Shown: piece after piece, positions 27,097-38,570 of the stretch
Layout of the letters: the number at the start of each line of letters is the position of its first letter
How positions within the stretch are numbered: the first letter of the stretch is position 1
Origin: Thermodesulfobacteriota bacterium
Lineage (GTDB): Bacteria > Thermosulfidibacterota > Thermosulfidibacteria > Thermosulfidibacterales > B14-G1
DNA length: 64,000 nucleotides
Direction of reading: 5' to 3'
Assembly (NCBI GenBank): GCA_024274915.1
Contig: JAJSAC010000012.1
Location: 28,977-92,976 of the forward strand
Position numbers and translations under genes: made by a program
Notes under the pieces: generated by a model
The model's database searches: none
What the model was told of the DNA's origin: nothing
What the model saw: only the letters and a program-made list of their open reading frames with translations

Positions 27097-28497
27097 ATGA
27101 AAACCTTATCGAGAGAAACCAAACGCAATATCAAAAAATCCCGGCCCTATCCCATCCGGAGCAGCTTCTCCTCAACCCTTTACGTCCTTTGGGCCATCCT
27201 TCTAGCCCTGGGGGCCCCCCTGGGATGGCTCATCATGGAAAGAGCTCTAAATCTCACTGCACCATCCCCCTACAGGGACGTACTCTACACCTACATCACC
27301 CTGGGTACAGCCCTGGCATTCGCCATCTTTGCGGGCATCACTATGACCCGGATGGAGAGAGAAAAGAAACTCATCCATGAACTCTCAAGATCCCAGGCAG
27401 AGTTGGAAAAAAAGGAAGAAATAGCCTACCACGAGTTGGAAATCACCAAGGAGAGAATGCTCAAGATCAGCCAGCTGGGAGCACTAATAGGCCAGTCCAC
27501 CAAGGAAGAAGAGGTCTACTATAAACTGGCCCACGCTGCCCACGTGGCCCTCAACTTCGACAGGGTTATGGTGTACAAGAGAAAGGCAGAAGGGCTAGTC
27601 ATTGTGGAAGCCCGGGGGATAAAGATGAAGAACAAGGAGGAGGAAAAGGCCTTAGAAAACCTGACCATACCCTGCTCCCCAGATGCAGGGGCAGTGGGAA
27701 TAGCGTGCCAGGAGAACCGGGCCCTGATCTTTGCTTCGGAAGATTTCATCCCTCCCAAATACCGTCTAAAACCCCCTTTTGATCAAATCAGGGCCATCCG
27801 CTCCCGATCCTTCCTCCTGGTGCCTGTGAAGATAGAAAGGGAGAGATACGCCAGGGCCATCGTAGCCGCCGACAGAAAATATAAAAGGACTGATGTCACC
27901 AGCGACGACTTGGTCTCTTTGGAGATCCTGGCCGACATAGCTGGCACCACCCTGGCCCGTCTGAAGGTAGAAAAAAAGCTGGAGGTCCTAGCCACCACCG
28001 ATGGCCTCACCGGTATCCTAAACCGCCGCACATGGATGGAAATGGCTGAGAAAGAACTCTCTAGAGCCCTAAGATATAGATATCCCTTCTCAATAATTAT
28101 GTTAGACATAGACGATTTCAAGACAGTCAACGACACTTGGGGGCACCAGGCGGGAGACAAGGTACTACAAACCATTGGATCCATTCTGAGAAAGAATTCC
28201 AGGAAGGTAGATCTACCGGGAAGATACGGCGGAGAGGAGTTCGTTGTACTCCTTCCCCACACAGAGGGCGAAGTGGCTCTCTCGGTGGCTGAAAGGATGC
28301 GGCAAGCCATAGAAATAGCCAATATGGAGATTTCCCAGGAGGTCACTGCAACCTTCGGGGTGTCATGGTTCAACCCCGAGACACCGGACTCCACCCTAGA
28401 TCAAATTCTCCTCAGAGCGGACAAGGCCCTTTACCAAGGGAAACATATGGGTAAAAATAGAGTGGTAGCCAGCTGGGATATTTCCACGGGAGGGTGA
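27097..28497 (+). CDS. Membrane GAF-GGDEF diguanylate cyclase
   Basis: Makes the second messenger c-di-GMP from two GTP. The 466-residue protein has two N-terminal membrane helices (about 25-50 and 65-85), a coiled coil (about 90-130), a GAF-like sensor domain (about 140-285) and a C-terminal GGDEF domain (about 300-460) with TTDGLTGILNRRTW, MLDIDDFKTVNDTWGH and the active site RYGGEEFVVLLP. RKVD just before it is an intact RxxD inhibitory site, so product feedback is likely. AGAAGGAA lies 5 bases before ATG. No EAL or PilZ gene is nearby. Confidence 0.93.
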   Translation: MKTLSRETKRNIKKSRPYPIRSSFSSTLYVLWAILLALGAPLGWLIMERALNLTAPSPYRDVLYTYITLGTALAFAIFAGITMTRMEREKKLIHELSRSQAELEKKEEIAYHELEITKERMLKISQLGALIGQSTKEEEVYYKLAHAAHVALNFDRVMVYKRKAEGLVIVEARGIKMKNKEEEKALENLTIPCSPDAGAVGIACQENRALIFASEDFIPPKYRLKPPFDQIRAIRSRSFLLVPVKIERERYARAIVAADRKYKRTDVTSDDLVSLEILADIAGTTLARLKVEKKLEVLATTDGLTGILNRRTWMEMAEKELSRALRYRYPFSIIMLDIDDFKTVNDTWGHQAGDKVLQTIGSILRKNSRKVDLPGRYGGEEFVVLLPHTEGEVALSVAERMRQAIEIANMEISQEVTATFGVSWFNPETPDSTLDQILLRADKALYQGKHMGKNRVVASWDISTGG

Positions 28498-28498
28498 G

Positions 28499-29065
28499 AT
28501 GAAGAAGAAAAGGGTGAGTTTCCCCACGGGAGGCCCCCAGAACACCGAGAAGACCTTGGAGGTGGCCAGGGCCGTGGCCCTCGAAAAGGGTATATCCCAC
28601 GTGGTGGTGGCCTCCACCCGGGGAGAAACGGGCCTGAAAGCTGCACGGATCTTCAAGGGCACTGGCATCAAGGTGATCGTGGTGACCCACAACACAGGTT
28701 TCAAAGAGCCTGGTGAACAGGAGATGGACCCCGCTGTGAAGGAAGATCTGGAGAGGGAAGGGGTCACCGTCTACACGGGCACTATGGTCCTGCGGAACCT
28801 GGGCACAGCCATAAGGGATCTGCAAGGCTACTCCCAACAAGACCTTGTGGCTAACACCCTAAGGATACTGGGAGAAGGGGTAAAGGTCTGCGCCGAGATG
28901 GCCGCCATGGTGTGCGACGCGGGACTGGTTCCGCCCCAGGAGATCATAACTGTAGCGGGCACCCGAACAGGAGCCGACACGGCGGCGATCATTCTGGCCC
29001 AGCCTTCAAACCGTTTCTTTAAGATGAAAATCCGAGAACTCCTGGCCAAGCCCTGGGACTGGTAG
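28499..29065 (+). CDS. Stand-alone pyruvate kinase C-terminal-like domain protein
   Basis: Protein of 188 residues resembling the alpha/beta C-terminal domain of pyruvate kinase without its catalytic barrel: [54 protein letters not shown]. Related stand-alone proteins occur in archaea and bacteria, and their function is not established. In the C-terminal half, [23 protein letters not shown] sequence ([16 protein letters not shown]) fits a phosphate or effector site. GGAGG lies 5 bases before the ATG, overlapping the GGDEF stop region. It precedes nadM by 2 bases, which hints at a shared role in nucleotide metabolism. Confidence 0.75.
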   Translation: MKKKRVSFPTGGPQNTEKTLEVARAVALEKGISHVVVASTRGETGLKAARIFKGTGIKVIVVTHNTGFKEPGEQEMDPAVKEDLEREGVTVYTGTMVLRNLGTAIRDLQGYSQQDLVANTLRILGEGVKVCAEMAAMVCDAGLVPPQEIITVAGTRTGADTAAIILAQPSNRFFKMKIRELLAKPWDW

Positions 29066-29067
29066 CC

Positions 29068-29601
29068 ATGAAACGAGCCCTCCTCATGGGCAGATTTCAG
29101 CCTTTCCACCTGGGACACCTCCAGGTGGTGCGCGATATCCTTGAGGAGTTCCCCCAACTCATCGTGGCTGTGGGCTCCGCCACCTTTAACTATCTGGAAA
29201 AGAGCCCTTTCACGGCAGGGGAAAGGATCTGGATGATCCACGAGGCCCTGGCGGAGGCTGGCCTGGACATGAGCAGAGTCTACATCACCGCCTATCCCAA
29301 CATAGAGAACAACGCGGCCTGGGCCGCCCATCTCCAATCCCTCCTTCCCCCCTTCCAAGTGGCCTTCACGGGTAACGCCCTGCCCCATATCCTTCTCAAA
29401 GAGGCGGGCATTGAAGTGAGGCCCTTGGAGATGATCAACCGAGAACTCTACTGCGCTTCCGAAATCCGTCGTCGCATGCTGGAGGAAGAAGACTGGGAAT
29501 CTCTAGTACCCCCTGCCGTGGCCAGAATCATAAATACCATCGGAGGAGTTGAAAGACTCAAATTCATTGTGAAAGGCGAGTCGGATCCCCTCCACTGGTA
29601 G
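29068..29601 (+). CDS. nadM: Nicotinamide-nucleotide adenylyltransferase, archaeal type
   Basis: Joins NMN and ATP to form NAD+. The 177-residue protein has the nucleotidyltransferase motif [14 protein letters not shown], and near the end [10 protein letters not shown] in place of ISSTxxR; both fit the NadM group first described in archaea and found in some bacteria. The final base-binding segment is [19 protein letters not shown]. The gene is 10 bases upstream of cinA, whose C-domain deamidates NMN, so the pair suggests an NMN salvage unit. Confidence 0.88.
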   Translation: MKRALLMGRFQPFHLGHLQVVRDILEEFPQLIVAVGSATFNYLEKSPFTAGERIWMIHEALAEAGLDMSRVYITAYPNIENNAAWAAHLQSLLPPFQVAFTGNALPHILLKEAGIEVRPLEMINRELYCASEIRRRMLEEEDWESLVPPAVARIINTIGGVERLKFIVKGESDPLHW

Positions 29602-29611
29602 GAGACAGAAC

Positions 29612-30832
29612 ATGACAGGAGCGGTTGTCACCGTGGGCGACGAACTGGTCCAAGGACTAGTCTTGGATACCAACGCACCTTACCTGGAAGAAAAACTGCT
29701 GGAGCTGGGTTTTCAGCCCCGTCTATCAGCAAGCGTCAAAGACAACCAGGAAGACCTTTGCCAGATCCTGGGGCTGGCCACCCTAAAAGCCCGGGTGATT
29801 CTGGTATGCGGAGGGTTGGGGCCCACGGAGGACGATCTCACCCGGGAGGCCATTGCCCATTTTTGCAACGCTCCCCTAGAGTTTCACGAGGGGGCCTGGA
29901 AGTGGATCCAAGACAGGCTGGCCGCCAGGGGACGCTCCCCCCTCCCCTAACATCAACGACAAGCATACTTTCCCAAAGGCGCCACCCTATTCCCCAACAG
30001 GGTGGGAACGGCCTGGGGGTTCGCCGTTAACTACGAAGACCGGTGGATAATAGCCCTACCAGGGGTGCCCAGGGAACTCAGGGCCCTTACGGAAGGGGCA
30101 GTGATCCACTTCCTCAAAGACCGGTTTCCTCAAACCACCTCCCAAGAACTGCGCGTTCTTAAAACTTTTGGGCTGAAAGAATCTGAAGTGAATGCCCTCC
30201 TCAAAGACATACTGAAGGCCCATCCCAGCACGGGCCTCATGGTGAGGGATCATGGCGAAGTCCACGTTCGCCTCTGCGGTCCTCCCAAAGAGGTGAATGA
30301 CTTGGCCAAAGAGGCGAAAAAGAGACTGGGCTACTACCTTTACGGAGAAGGTGAAGATACCCTGGAGAAGGTGGTAGGCCACCTTCTGAAAGAGAAGGGC
30401 CTCACCGTCTCCACTGCCGAGTCCTGCACGGGGGGGATGCTGGCCCACACCATCACCAACGTGCCTGGAAGCTCTGACTACTTTTGGGGCGGCTTCATAA
30501 CTTACACCGACGATATCAAGCATAAACTCCTGGGGGTGCCCCTAGAGGTACTGAAACATCATACCGCTATCAGCCCAGAAACGGCCCAGTGCATGGTGGA
30601 AGGGCTGGTGAAGCGAACAGGAACAGACGTGGGGATCTCAGTAACGGGTATAGCGGGTCCCACTGGGGGTTCAACGGAGAAACCTGTAGGCCTGGTCTAC
30701 ATAGGCTACCATTTTCCCCAGGGGACGGAGGTGGTAGAGTACCGTTTTCAAGCTGACAGGCCGGGAGTTAAAACCTTGGCCGTCAAGTCTGCCCTAGACC
30801 ACGTGAGAAAAGTTCTGTCCAGACGAGGGTAA
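29612..30832 (+). pseudogene. cinA: CinA / NMN deamidase, interrupted by in-frame TAA
   Basis: Full-length CinA of about 406 codons with a TAA at 29948-29950. Upstream is the molybdopterin-binding-like domain (VVTVGDELVQGLVLDTN, VCGGLGPTEDDLTREAI). Downstream in the same frame come QAYFPKGATLFPNRVGTAWGF, the linker, and the PncC deamidase domain (TVSTAESCTGGMLA, TGIAGPTGG). The TAA falls where the family usually has a conserved ENxxQA-like stretch. A start at 30002 would still make most of the deamidase part. AGGAG precedes the ATG. NMN deamidase recycles NMN to NaMN, fitting the neighbour nadM. This could be a sequence error. Confidence 0.85.
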
Positions 30833-30833
30833 A

Positions 30834-31412
30834 ATGCGTGCCTTCATAGCCCTGGAACTCTCACACCAGCTCCGGGAAGCCTTGAGGAAGCTTGTCAACG
30901 ACCTGAAAACCCGGAACATAAAGGGAAAATGGGTACCCCCCGAAAACATCCATCTCACCCTCAGGTTCCTGGGTAACATAGAAGAGAGCCAGGCAGAGGC
31001 CATTGGACATCTCTTAGAAGATGTGGCCAGGGGAAATAAATCCTTCCGGATTTCCCTGGAAGGTCTCGGGGCTTTCCCTTATACCACCCGTCCAAGGGTC
31101 CTCTGGGTAGGTGTAAAAGAAGGGACCCATACCCTCCAGAAGATCTACCAAATCGTGGAAAAGGGGTTGGTTCAGCTGGGACTCCCCCCAGACGACAAGC
31201 CCTTCAAACCCCACCTCACCATAGCCAGATTCAAGTACCCTTCCCTGGAGATGAGGCAGAGAGTCCACAGAACCTGTCAGGAAATGAGAGAAACAAAGTG
31301 GGGAGAGATGGAAGTAGAGTCCATCATTCTCTTCGAAAGCATCCTATCACCCCAGGGAGCCCGCTACCGGAAGGTGAAGGAGGTCCTCTTCCATAAAGAA
31401 ACTCCTACCTGA
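30834..31412 (+). CDS. thpR: RNA 2',3'-cyclic phosphodiesterase
   Basis: LigT/ThpR-type 2H phosphoesterase of 192 residues. Both HxT motifs are present: [10 protein letters not shown] and [10 protein letters not shown], which carry the two catalytic histidines. It opens 2',3'-cyclic phosphates and, in the reverse sense, joins tRNA halves in vitro. It begins one base after the cinA stop; this cinA-thpR order is common in several diderm groups. A strong terminator follows. Confidence 0.92.
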   Translation: MRAFIALELSHQLREALRKLVNDLKTRNIKGKWVPPENIHLTLRFLGNIEESQAEAIGHLLEDVARGNKSFRISLEGLGAFPYTTRPRVLWVGVKEGTHTLQKIYQIVEKGLVQLGLPPDDKPFKPHLTIARFKYPSLEMRQRVHRTCQEMRETKWGEMEVESIILFESILSPQGARYRKVKEVLFHKETPT

Positions 31413-31433
31413 TTTGTCAGGTCCATGGAAAAA

Positions 31434-31465
31434 GGCCGGGGCCTCTTGAGAGGTCCCGGCCTTTT
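31434..31465. terminator. Bidirectional rho-independent terminator
   Basis: GGCCGGGGCCTCT and AGAGGTCCCGGCC form a 13-bp stem (one G-T pair, 2-base formal loop) followed by TTTT at 462-465; AAA on the other side serves the opposite strand. It lies between convergent thpR and hppA. Confidence 0.85.
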
Positions 31466-31485
31466 ATTCCCTCCAAGTCCACTCC

Positions 31486-33474
<1,989 letters not shown>

Positions 33475-33475
33475 C

Positions 33476-34129
33476 TCAACCCTCCTTTAAAGATTTTTTC
33501 ATATCTTCCGCTCCCTCTCCCTCCCTGAGTTCACTTTCACTATCACCTCCTCCCAATTCACTCTTTTTCTTGTTGACGAGATTCATAGCTCTATCCAAAC
33601 CTTTTCTCAAGACCGTCTCCACAGCATCGGCTGCCGAGCGAAGGACAACCACCAGACCTTCCTCCTCTCGAGGAGAAAAGGGGGACAAGAGGAAATCCAC
33701 GATAGCATCGTGATCGTGCTCTCTACCGGGGGGCCTGCCCACCCCTATCCTCAGCCTGGCGAATTCTCCTGTACCCGTCTCCTCCATAATGGAACGGAGT
33801 CCCTTATGTCCCCCCGAACCACCCCCGAACTTGAGTCTCACCACACCAAAGGGCAGGTCTATATCATCGTGGATAATGAGCATCTCGCGGAGGGGAAAGC
33901 CCAGGTCTACCCAGGCCTTAACCGCCTTCCCCGATTCGTTCATGTATGTCTGGGGCTTTACGAGATAGACTCCGTCTGACGAAGCACCATAAAAGGACTG
34001 GCAACCGCGGTCCCTCAACTCCACCCCCCATCTCCTCGCCAGCAGATCTACCACCATAAAACCAACATTATGCCTGGTGAAGAGGTACCTATTTCCCGGA
34101 TTGCCTAGCCCCACCACCAGCTTAATCAT
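33476..34129 (-). CDS. pth: Peptidyl-tRNA hydrolase
   Basis: Releases tRNA from prematurely dropped peptidyl-tRNA. The 217-residue protein has [20 protein letters not shown] (split: [18 protein letters not shown]) with the catalytic His, [12 protein letters not shown] and [13 protein letters not shown], plus [13 protein letters not shown]. It carries a C-terminal charged tail of about 25 residues not typical of the family ([11 protein letters not shown]). Eight bases separate it from rplY, the usual neighbour. Confidence 0.95.
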   Translation of the reverse strand: MIKLVVGLGNPGNRYLFTRHNVGFMVVDLLARRWGVELRDRGCQSFYGASSDGVYLVKPQTYMNESGKAVKAWVDLGFPLREMLIIHDDIDLPFGVVRLKFGGGSGGHKGLRSIMEETGTGEFARLRIGVGRPPGREHDHDAIVDFLLSPFSPREEEGLVVVLRSAADAVETVLRKGLDRAMNLVNKKKSELGGGDSESELREGEGAEDMKKSLKEG

Positions 34130-34137
34130 TTAATACC

Positions 34138-34752
34138 CTACTCCTGCTCCTCTTCCTCTTCCTCCTCTTCCTCCTCAGCGGCCTCGGTCTCTCTGACGGC
34201 AGGACTCACCACCGTCACTACAGGAGCAGAGGGATCCTCTTTCACTTCGACTCCCTCGGCCAGGGGCAGGTCTCTGACAAAGAGGGTATCTCCCACGTCT
34301 AGGGACGAGATGTCCACCACCAACTCCTCAGGGATGTCTTTGGGGAAACACTCAATCTCCACTTCATCCATGAGAAATTCCACAATGCCACCTTTCTTCA
34401 AACCAACAGGATCGCCCTCAAACTTGATGGGAACCATGAGGGTCATGAGCTTACCGAATGTTACCGCGTAGAAGTCCACATGGAGCACGTCCAGGCTCAC
34501 GGGGTCGGCCTGGACGTCTTTGATGATCACCTTCACAGTCTCCCCGTCCAGATCCAGATCATAGAGCTTGGCTTCGCTCCATTCTCCCCTCAACTTATGA
34601 ACAGAGCCCTTGGCCACAAGGGCCAGGGGAGTGGCCTCCCTATCAGGACCATAGACCACCCCCGGGACATACCCCTCTCTCCGGAGTTTCCTGGCCACTT
34701 CCTTCCCCGTGGCCTCTCTCTTAGTAGCCCTAAAGATTACCGTCTCTTCCAT
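34138..34752 (-). CDS. rplY: Ribosomal protein bL25 (general stress protein Ctc form)
   Basis: 5S rRNA-binding large-subunit protein, 204 residues in the long Ctc form with two domains. The N-terminal part reads ATKREATGKEVARKLRREG, VPGVVYGP, then VLHVDFYAV; the C-terminal beta domain ends in VREDP-like VEVKEDPSAPVVTVV. A tail of uninterrupted Glu residues follows from about residue 190. ATG 34752 begins MEETVIFRATKRE; GGAGGT lies 13 bases upstream, farther than usual. It sits between prs and pth as in many bacteria. Confidence 0.93.
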   Translation of the reverse strand: MEETVIFRATKREATGKEVARKLRREGYVPGVVYGPDREATPLALVAKGSVHKLRGEWSEAKLYDLDLDGETVKVIIKDVQADPVSLDVLHVDFYAVTFGKLMTLMVPIKFEGDPVGLKKGGIVEFLMDEVEIECFPKDIPEELVVDISSLDVGDTLFVRDLPLAEGVEVKEDPSAPVVTVVSPAVRETEAAEEEEEEEEEEQE

Positions 34753-34771
34753 AATCGAATCTCGACCTCCT

Positions 34772-35704
34772 TCACACAAATAGAGAACTCACTGACTCTC
34801 CCAGGTGAATCCTCCTTATAGCCTCCGCCACAAGGGGAGCCACTGAAAGAACCTTTACCTTTGTGAAATCCTCCTTCAAAGGTATAGTGTTGGTGACTAC
34901 CACTTCCCGGAGGGCAGAGGACTCTATTCTCTCCCGAGCAGGGCCGGAAAAGACGGGATGGGTGGCAGCAGCTATGCACTCCACCGCCCCGTGTTCCAAA
35001 AGGGCCTCCACTGACCTAACCAGGGTCCCACCTGTGTCGATCATATCATCCAGTATGAGGGCCCTCTTACCTTCTACATCGCCGATAACGTGCATCACCT
35101 CAGCCACATTGTCGGCCACCCGCCTTTTATCCATGATGGCCAGAGGCAAATGGAGTTTTTTTGCAAAAGCCCTGGCCCTCTCCACTCCCCCAGCATCGGG
35201 AGAGACCACCACCAAGTTTTCCACTCCCTTCTCCTCCATATACTGGAGGAAGATAGGCATGGCCAACAGGTTGTCCACAGGAATGTTGAAGAACCCCTGG
35301 ATCTGCCCCGCATGGAGGTCCACCGTAAGAACCCTGTCGGCCCCTGCCGCCGTGAGAAGATCGGCCACAAGCTTGGCAGTGATGGGCACCCTGGGCTGGA
35401 CCTTCCTATCCTGCCTAGCATAGCCATAATAGGGAATCACTGCCGTCACCCGAGCTGCTGAAGCCCTTCTAAGGGCATCCAGCATGACCAGCAGCTCCAT
35501 GAGGTTCTCATCCACAGGAGGGCAAGTAGGCTGAACGAGGAAAACGTCACTTCCCCTAACACTCTCCAGGATCTGAACATTCACCTCCCCGTCACTGAAA
35601 CGGGTCACCTTGGCCTTTCCCATGGGGATACCCAGGGCATCACAAACCTCCTGGGCCAGCGGGACGTTGGCGTTTCCAGAAAAGACCTTCATGGTCCAGG
35701 GCAT
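34772..35704 (-). CDS. prs: Ribose-phosphate pyrophosphokinase
   Basis: Makes PRPP from ribose 5-phosphate and ATP for nucleotide, His, Trp and NAD synthesis. At 310 residues it matches the class I enzyme: [70 protein letters not shown] and the PRPP loop [24 protein letters not shown] precedes ATG 35704; a second ATG four codons later is possible. tRNA-Gln lies 39 bases upstream. Confidence 0.96.
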   Translation of the reverse strand: MPWTMKVFSGNANVPLAQEVCDALGIPMGKAKVTRFSDGEVNVQILESVRGSDVFLVQPTCPPVDENLMELLVMLDALRRASAARVTAVIPYYGYARQDRKVQPRVPITAKLVADLLTAAGADRVLTVDLHAGQIQGFFNIPVDNLLAMPIFLQYMEEKGVENLVVVSPDAGGVERARAFAKKLHLPLAIMDKRRVADNVAEVMHVIGDVEGKRALILDDMIDTGGTLVRSVEALLEHGAVECIAAATHPVFSGPARERIESSALREVVVTNTIPLKEDFTKVKVLSVAPLVAEAIRRIHLGESVSSLFV

Positions 35705-35743
35705 CTGCCTCCTCCTCCCTCCGGCGAGGTCAAATTTTACCCT

Positions 35744-35819
35744 TGGCTGGGGTGGGAGGATTCGAACCTCCGAATGGCGGATCCAAAGTCCGCTGCCTTA
35801 CCAACTTGGCTACACCCCA
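35744..35819 (-). tRNA. tRNA-Gln (TTG)
   Basis: 76 nt cloverleaf including encoded CCA. Acceptor TGGGGTG pairs with CACCCCA; the anticodon loop CTTTGGA gives anticodon TTG, and TTCGAATC forms the T-loop. Its first bases overlap the end of ispE: T8-A9-G10 of the tRNA are also the ispE stop codon. Confidence 0.95.
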
Positions 35820-36676
35820 ACCTCACCTAAAGGAACCAGGCAGACCCCCCACCCCATGCCGGAGGCCCACCGGGCCGCCTCTCTAGCCTCACCTTCTTCC
35901 TCAAAAAGCCCAAAAAGGGTAGACCCACTTCCGCTCATAAGGGCCAGTAGAGCACCCCTTTCCAGTAGCCCTCCCTTTATCTCCGCCAAAAGGGAGTACC
36001 TGACAAATACCGGCCCTTCCAAATGATTGAAGACCCTTAGGGCCAGCTCTGCCAGATCGCCCCTCCTCAGTAAAAGCGCCAGAATATTAATATCGGTACA
36101 GGGGGGTGTCAAGGGGAAGGATAAAGAGGAATAAACCCAAGAAGTGGAAATACTAAGGGGAGGAAACACCAGTAATAGAACCCCCTTCAAGGCACTCTCC
36201 AGCGGCTCCAGCTGGTCTCCTATGCCCCTGCCCAGGGCAGCAGGGACGTCCTGCAGAAAAAAGGGCACATCGGCCCCCACCTTCCTGCCAAGCTCCAAGA
36301 GTTCCTCTCGAGAGAGGGCCAAACCCAGATGGTTGTTGAGGGCTAGGAGAAAAGTGGCAGCATTGCTGGAGCCTCCACCCAACCCTCCTCCCACGGGTAC
36401 GCGCTTTCTCAGCTCCACCGTGACGCCGGGCAAGTCACCAACAAGCTCTGAAAGGAGTTGATAGGCCCGGACCACGGTATTGGAGGAATCCCGAGAAACA
36501 CGGGGATGGTTAGAGACCAAGGTGATTCCCTCGCCTTCCAGGAAGATCCGCATCTCATCTTCCAAAGGAATACGCAGAAAGATGGTCTCTAACTCGTGGT
36601 AACCGTCAAGCCTCCTGCCCAACACCTGCAAGTGGAGATTTATCTTGGCGGGAGAGGCCACAACCAGCTCTCTCAT
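35810..36676 (-). CDS. ispE: 4-diphosphocytidyl-2-C-methyl-D-erythritol kinase
   Basis: GHMP kinase of the MEP isoprenoid pathway, 288 residues. It has ASPAKINLHLQVLGRRLDGYH (split: ASPAKINLHL, RRLDGYHEL), the ATP loop VPVGGGLGGGSSNAATFL and the C-terminal LMSGSGSTLFGLF. ATG 36676 starts MRELVVASPAKINL with GGGGG just upstream. The stop lies inside the tRNA-Gln gene, and prs follows; the ispE-prs order is common. Confidence 0.95.
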   Translation of the reverse strand: MRELVVASPAKINLHLQVLGRRLDGYHELETIFLRIPLEDEMRIFLEGEGITLVSNHPRVSRDSSNTVVRAYQLLSELVGDLPGVTVELRKRVPVGGGLGGGSSNAATFLLALNNHLGLALSREELLELGRKVGADVPFFLQDVPAALGRGIGDQLEPLESALKGVLLLVFPPLSISTSWVYSSLSFPLTPPCTDINILALLLRRGDLAELALRVFNHLEGPVFVRYSLLAEIKGGLLERGALLALMSGSGSTLFGLFEEEGEAREAARWASGMGWGVCLVPLGEVGV

Positions 36677-36721
36677 ATTGCCCCCAGGGATCACCTCAAT
36701 AATACCATGGTAGGATAAAAA

Positions 36722-36799
36722 TGGCGGGGCCGACGGGACTTGAACCCGCGCCCTCCGACGTGACAGGCCGGCGCTCTAACCGGGCTGAGCTACGACCCC
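36722..36799 (-). tRNA. tRNA-Asp (GTC)
   Basis: 78 nt including CCA. Acceptor GGGGTCG pairs with CGGCCCC, discriminator G; the anticodon loop CTGTCAC gives GTC. It lies 10 bases downstream of tRNA-Val and is probably on the same transcript. Confidence 0.95.
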
Positions 36800-36809
36800 G
36801 CCTGGTTTT

Positions 36810-36884
36810 TGGTAGGCGGAACAGGGTTCGAACCTGCGACCCCCGGCTTGTAAGGCCGGTGCTCTCCCACTGAGCTATCCGCCT
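36810..36884 (-). tRNA. tRNA-Val (TAC)
   Basis: 75 nt including CCA. Acceptor AGGCGGA pairs with TCCGCCT; the anticodon loop CTTACAA gives TAC; the T-loop is GTTCGAA. First of a Val-Asp pair read towards ispE. Confidence 0.95.
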
Positions 36885-36901
36885 CCGCCTTTGCGGGGGA
36901 A

Positions 36902-36930
36902 TAGATAACACCGGGTCTGGGTAGTGTCAA
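36902..36930 (-). promoter_or_regulatory. Promoter of the tRNA-Val/tRNA-Asp pair
   Basis: On the minus strand TTGACA (36925-36930), a 17-base spacer and TATCTA (36902-36907), with a GC-rich stretch after the -10, about 18 bases before the tRNA-Val 5' end. The match is very good. Confidence 0.75.
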
Positions 36931-36944
36931 GGAGAAGGGGAAAA

Positions 36945-37181
36945 CAGGACTTCCCCTATTTTTACTCTTATGGGGCAGGGCGGGGCGTTCAGAACGCAGA
37001 GCTGATAGCTCATAGCTCGTAGTTCATGGTTCATAGCTCATAGTTGCTATCAGCCATGAGCCATCAGCTATCAGCCATGCGCAAGGGAGGAATGCCCCGC
37101 CCTTTCACTTGTTGAAAAGAAAAAATCCAGGATTCTGAACATGGCGCCTTTACCAGGAAGGGGATTTTGGGGGAAGTCCTG
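36945..37181. repeat. Palindromic MITE-like element, copy B
   Basis: About 237 bp with perfect 12-base inverted ends CAGGACTTCCCC and GGGGAAGTCCTG. The inner pair is GGGCGGGGCGTTC and GAATGCCCCGCCC. The core has 11 heptamers (6 left, 5 right). No clear target duplication is seen. It fills most of the gap between the tRNA promoter and ndk and has no coding signal. Confidence 0.85.
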
Positions 37182-37257
37182 TTGCCCCTTATCCTTGAAA
37201 ACCGCCCCTCTCTCCAGATATATCCCCCAGAAGCCAAATAACCAATGGAGGTCCAGA

Positions 37258-37677
37258 ATGGAACAAACCTTGGCCATCATCAAACCCGACGCCATAGAGA
37301 GAAACCTGGTAGGGGAGATCCTGAAAAAGGCAGAAGAAGCCGGACTAAAGATCGCCGCCCTAAAGATGCTCAAGCTGAGTAAAGAGGAGGCCCAGGGTTT
37401 CTACTATGTACACAGAGAACGCCCCTTCTTCGACAGCTTAACGGACTTCATGTCTTCTGGTCCCATCGTGGTGGCCGTTCTCCAGGGGCAAGGGGCCATC
37501 CAGAGATGGAGGGATCTCATGGGGACCACGGACCCTGCCAAGGCGGAAGAGGGCACCATTCGTAAGGCCTTTGGGCTCAATGTTGAAAAAAACTCTGTCC
37601 ACGGGTCTGATTCCCCCGAGTCAGCAGTCCACGAAATTGCCTATTTCTTCTCCAAAATGGAGGTGGCCAACCCATGA
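37258..37677 (+). CDS. ndk: Nucleoside diphosphate kinase
   Basis: Balances NTP and dNTP pools by phosphate transfer from ATP through a phospho-histidine. The 139-residue protein begins [16 protein letters not shown] and contains the active-site His in [12 protein letters not shown], plus GTIRKAFG. Length is standard. ATG 37258 has GGAGGT 5 bases upstream; an in-frame extension into the repeat is spurious. The stop overlaps the aroE start (ATGA). Confidence 0.96.
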   Translation: MEQTLAIIKPDAIERNLVGEILKKAEEAGLKIAALKMLKLSKEEAQGFYYVHRERPFFDSLTDFMSSGPIVVAVLQGQGAIQRWRDLMGTTDPAKAEEGTIRKAFGLNVEKNSVHGSDSPESAVHEIAYFFSKMEVANP

Positions 37678-38528
37678 AGTGGGCAGCTCTTTTGGGCAAT
37701 CCCTTGGGCCACACTTTGTCCCCCCTCATCCACCAGGCTGCATTCCAACAGGTGGGAATGGAAGGAACCTACATACCCATTCAGGTAAAGGAGGGTTACC
37801 TGGAGGAGGTGGTGACAGGGCTCTGTTTCATGGAAAACCTCCTGGGGTTCAACGTAACCGTCCCCTTCAAGGAGGCCATCAAAAGACTCATGGACTTCTC
37901 TAGTCGGGAAGTGGATCTCATAGGGGCCGTGAACACCGTGAAAAGGGGAGAGGACAAGCTCATCGGCTATAATACAGACTGGTCTGGTTTTTTGGCCGCC
38001 TTGGACGAGACCTGGGGGACAAAGTGGGAGGGGAAGAGGACCCTGGTTTTGGGAGGAGGGGGAGCGGCTCGGGCCGTTATCTATGCCCTTTACATCCGAA
38101 AAGCGACTAAAATTCTGGTGGCCACGAGATCCCAAGTCAAAGGGGAAAGGCTGAAAGAAGAGCTCCCCTGGAGTTCCTTAGAGGTGATCCCCTTCCAGAG
38201 AGAGGCCATAGAAAGGGCCCTAAACGAAGCAGACCTTCTGGTGAACGCCACCCCCGTGGGTCTTAAAGGAGAAGAGATGCCTTTCTCCCTTAAGAGCACG
38301 AAAAAAGAAGGGATGGTCATGGACCTCATCTACAATCCACCCATCACCCCCCTCCTCCGAGAGGCAAAAGAACAGGGGTTGAGATACTCCAACGGCTTGT
38401 CCATGCTCCTCTACCAAGCCCTGGAAGCCTTTTATATCTGGACAGGAAAGCGCCCGGATCCCCACCCCATAAAGGCCCTCCTCGAAAACTGGGAAAAACT
38501 TCAGGAGCAGCCAAAAAACTTACGTTAA
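37674..38528 (+). CDS. aroE: Shikimate dehydrogenase
   Basis: NADPH-dependent reduction of 3-dehydroshikimate in aromatic amino acid synthesis, 284 residues. Motifs are [19 protein letters not shown] at the start, [11 protein letters not shown] with the catalytic Lys, [11 protein letters not shown] with the catalytic Asp, the dinucleotide loop [15 protein letters not shown] and [14 protein letters not shown]. It overlaps ndk by 4 bases, an uncommon pairing. No other shikimate gene is present. Confidence 0.96.
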   Translation: MKWAALLGNPLGHTLSPLIHQAAFQQVGMEGTYIPIQVKEGYLEEVVTGLCFMENLLGFNVTVPFKEAIKRLMDFSSREVDLIGAVNTVKRGEDKLIGYNTDWSGFLAALDETWGTKWEGKRTLVLGGGGAARAVIYALYIRKATKILVATRSQVKGERLKEELPWSSLEVIPFQREAIERALNEADLLVNATPVGLKGEEMPFSLKSTKKEGMVMDLIYNPPITPLLREAKEQGLRYSNGLSMLLYQALEAFYIWTGKRPDPHPIKALLENWEKLQEQPKNLR

Positions 38529-38531
38529 ACC

Positions 38532-38566
38532 TTGACTGTCTAATTAATATCCTAATATGTTAATGC
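38532..38566 (+). promoter_or_regulatory. Promoter and probable operator of the ArsR gene
   Basis: TTGACT (38532-38537) and TAATAT (38553-38558) with a short 15-base spacer. An AT-rich imperfect palindrome, ATTAATAT and ATATGTTAAT, covers the -10, as expected for an autoregulated ArsR-type repressor. Transcription would start only about 5 bases before the ATG. Confidence 0.5.
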
Positions 38567-38570
38567 CATT

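Noticed and set aside
34138..34200. Repeat or slippage tract in the Glu-rich end of rplY
   Set aside because: A GAG/GAA run encoding an acidic tail is common in long bL25 proteins.
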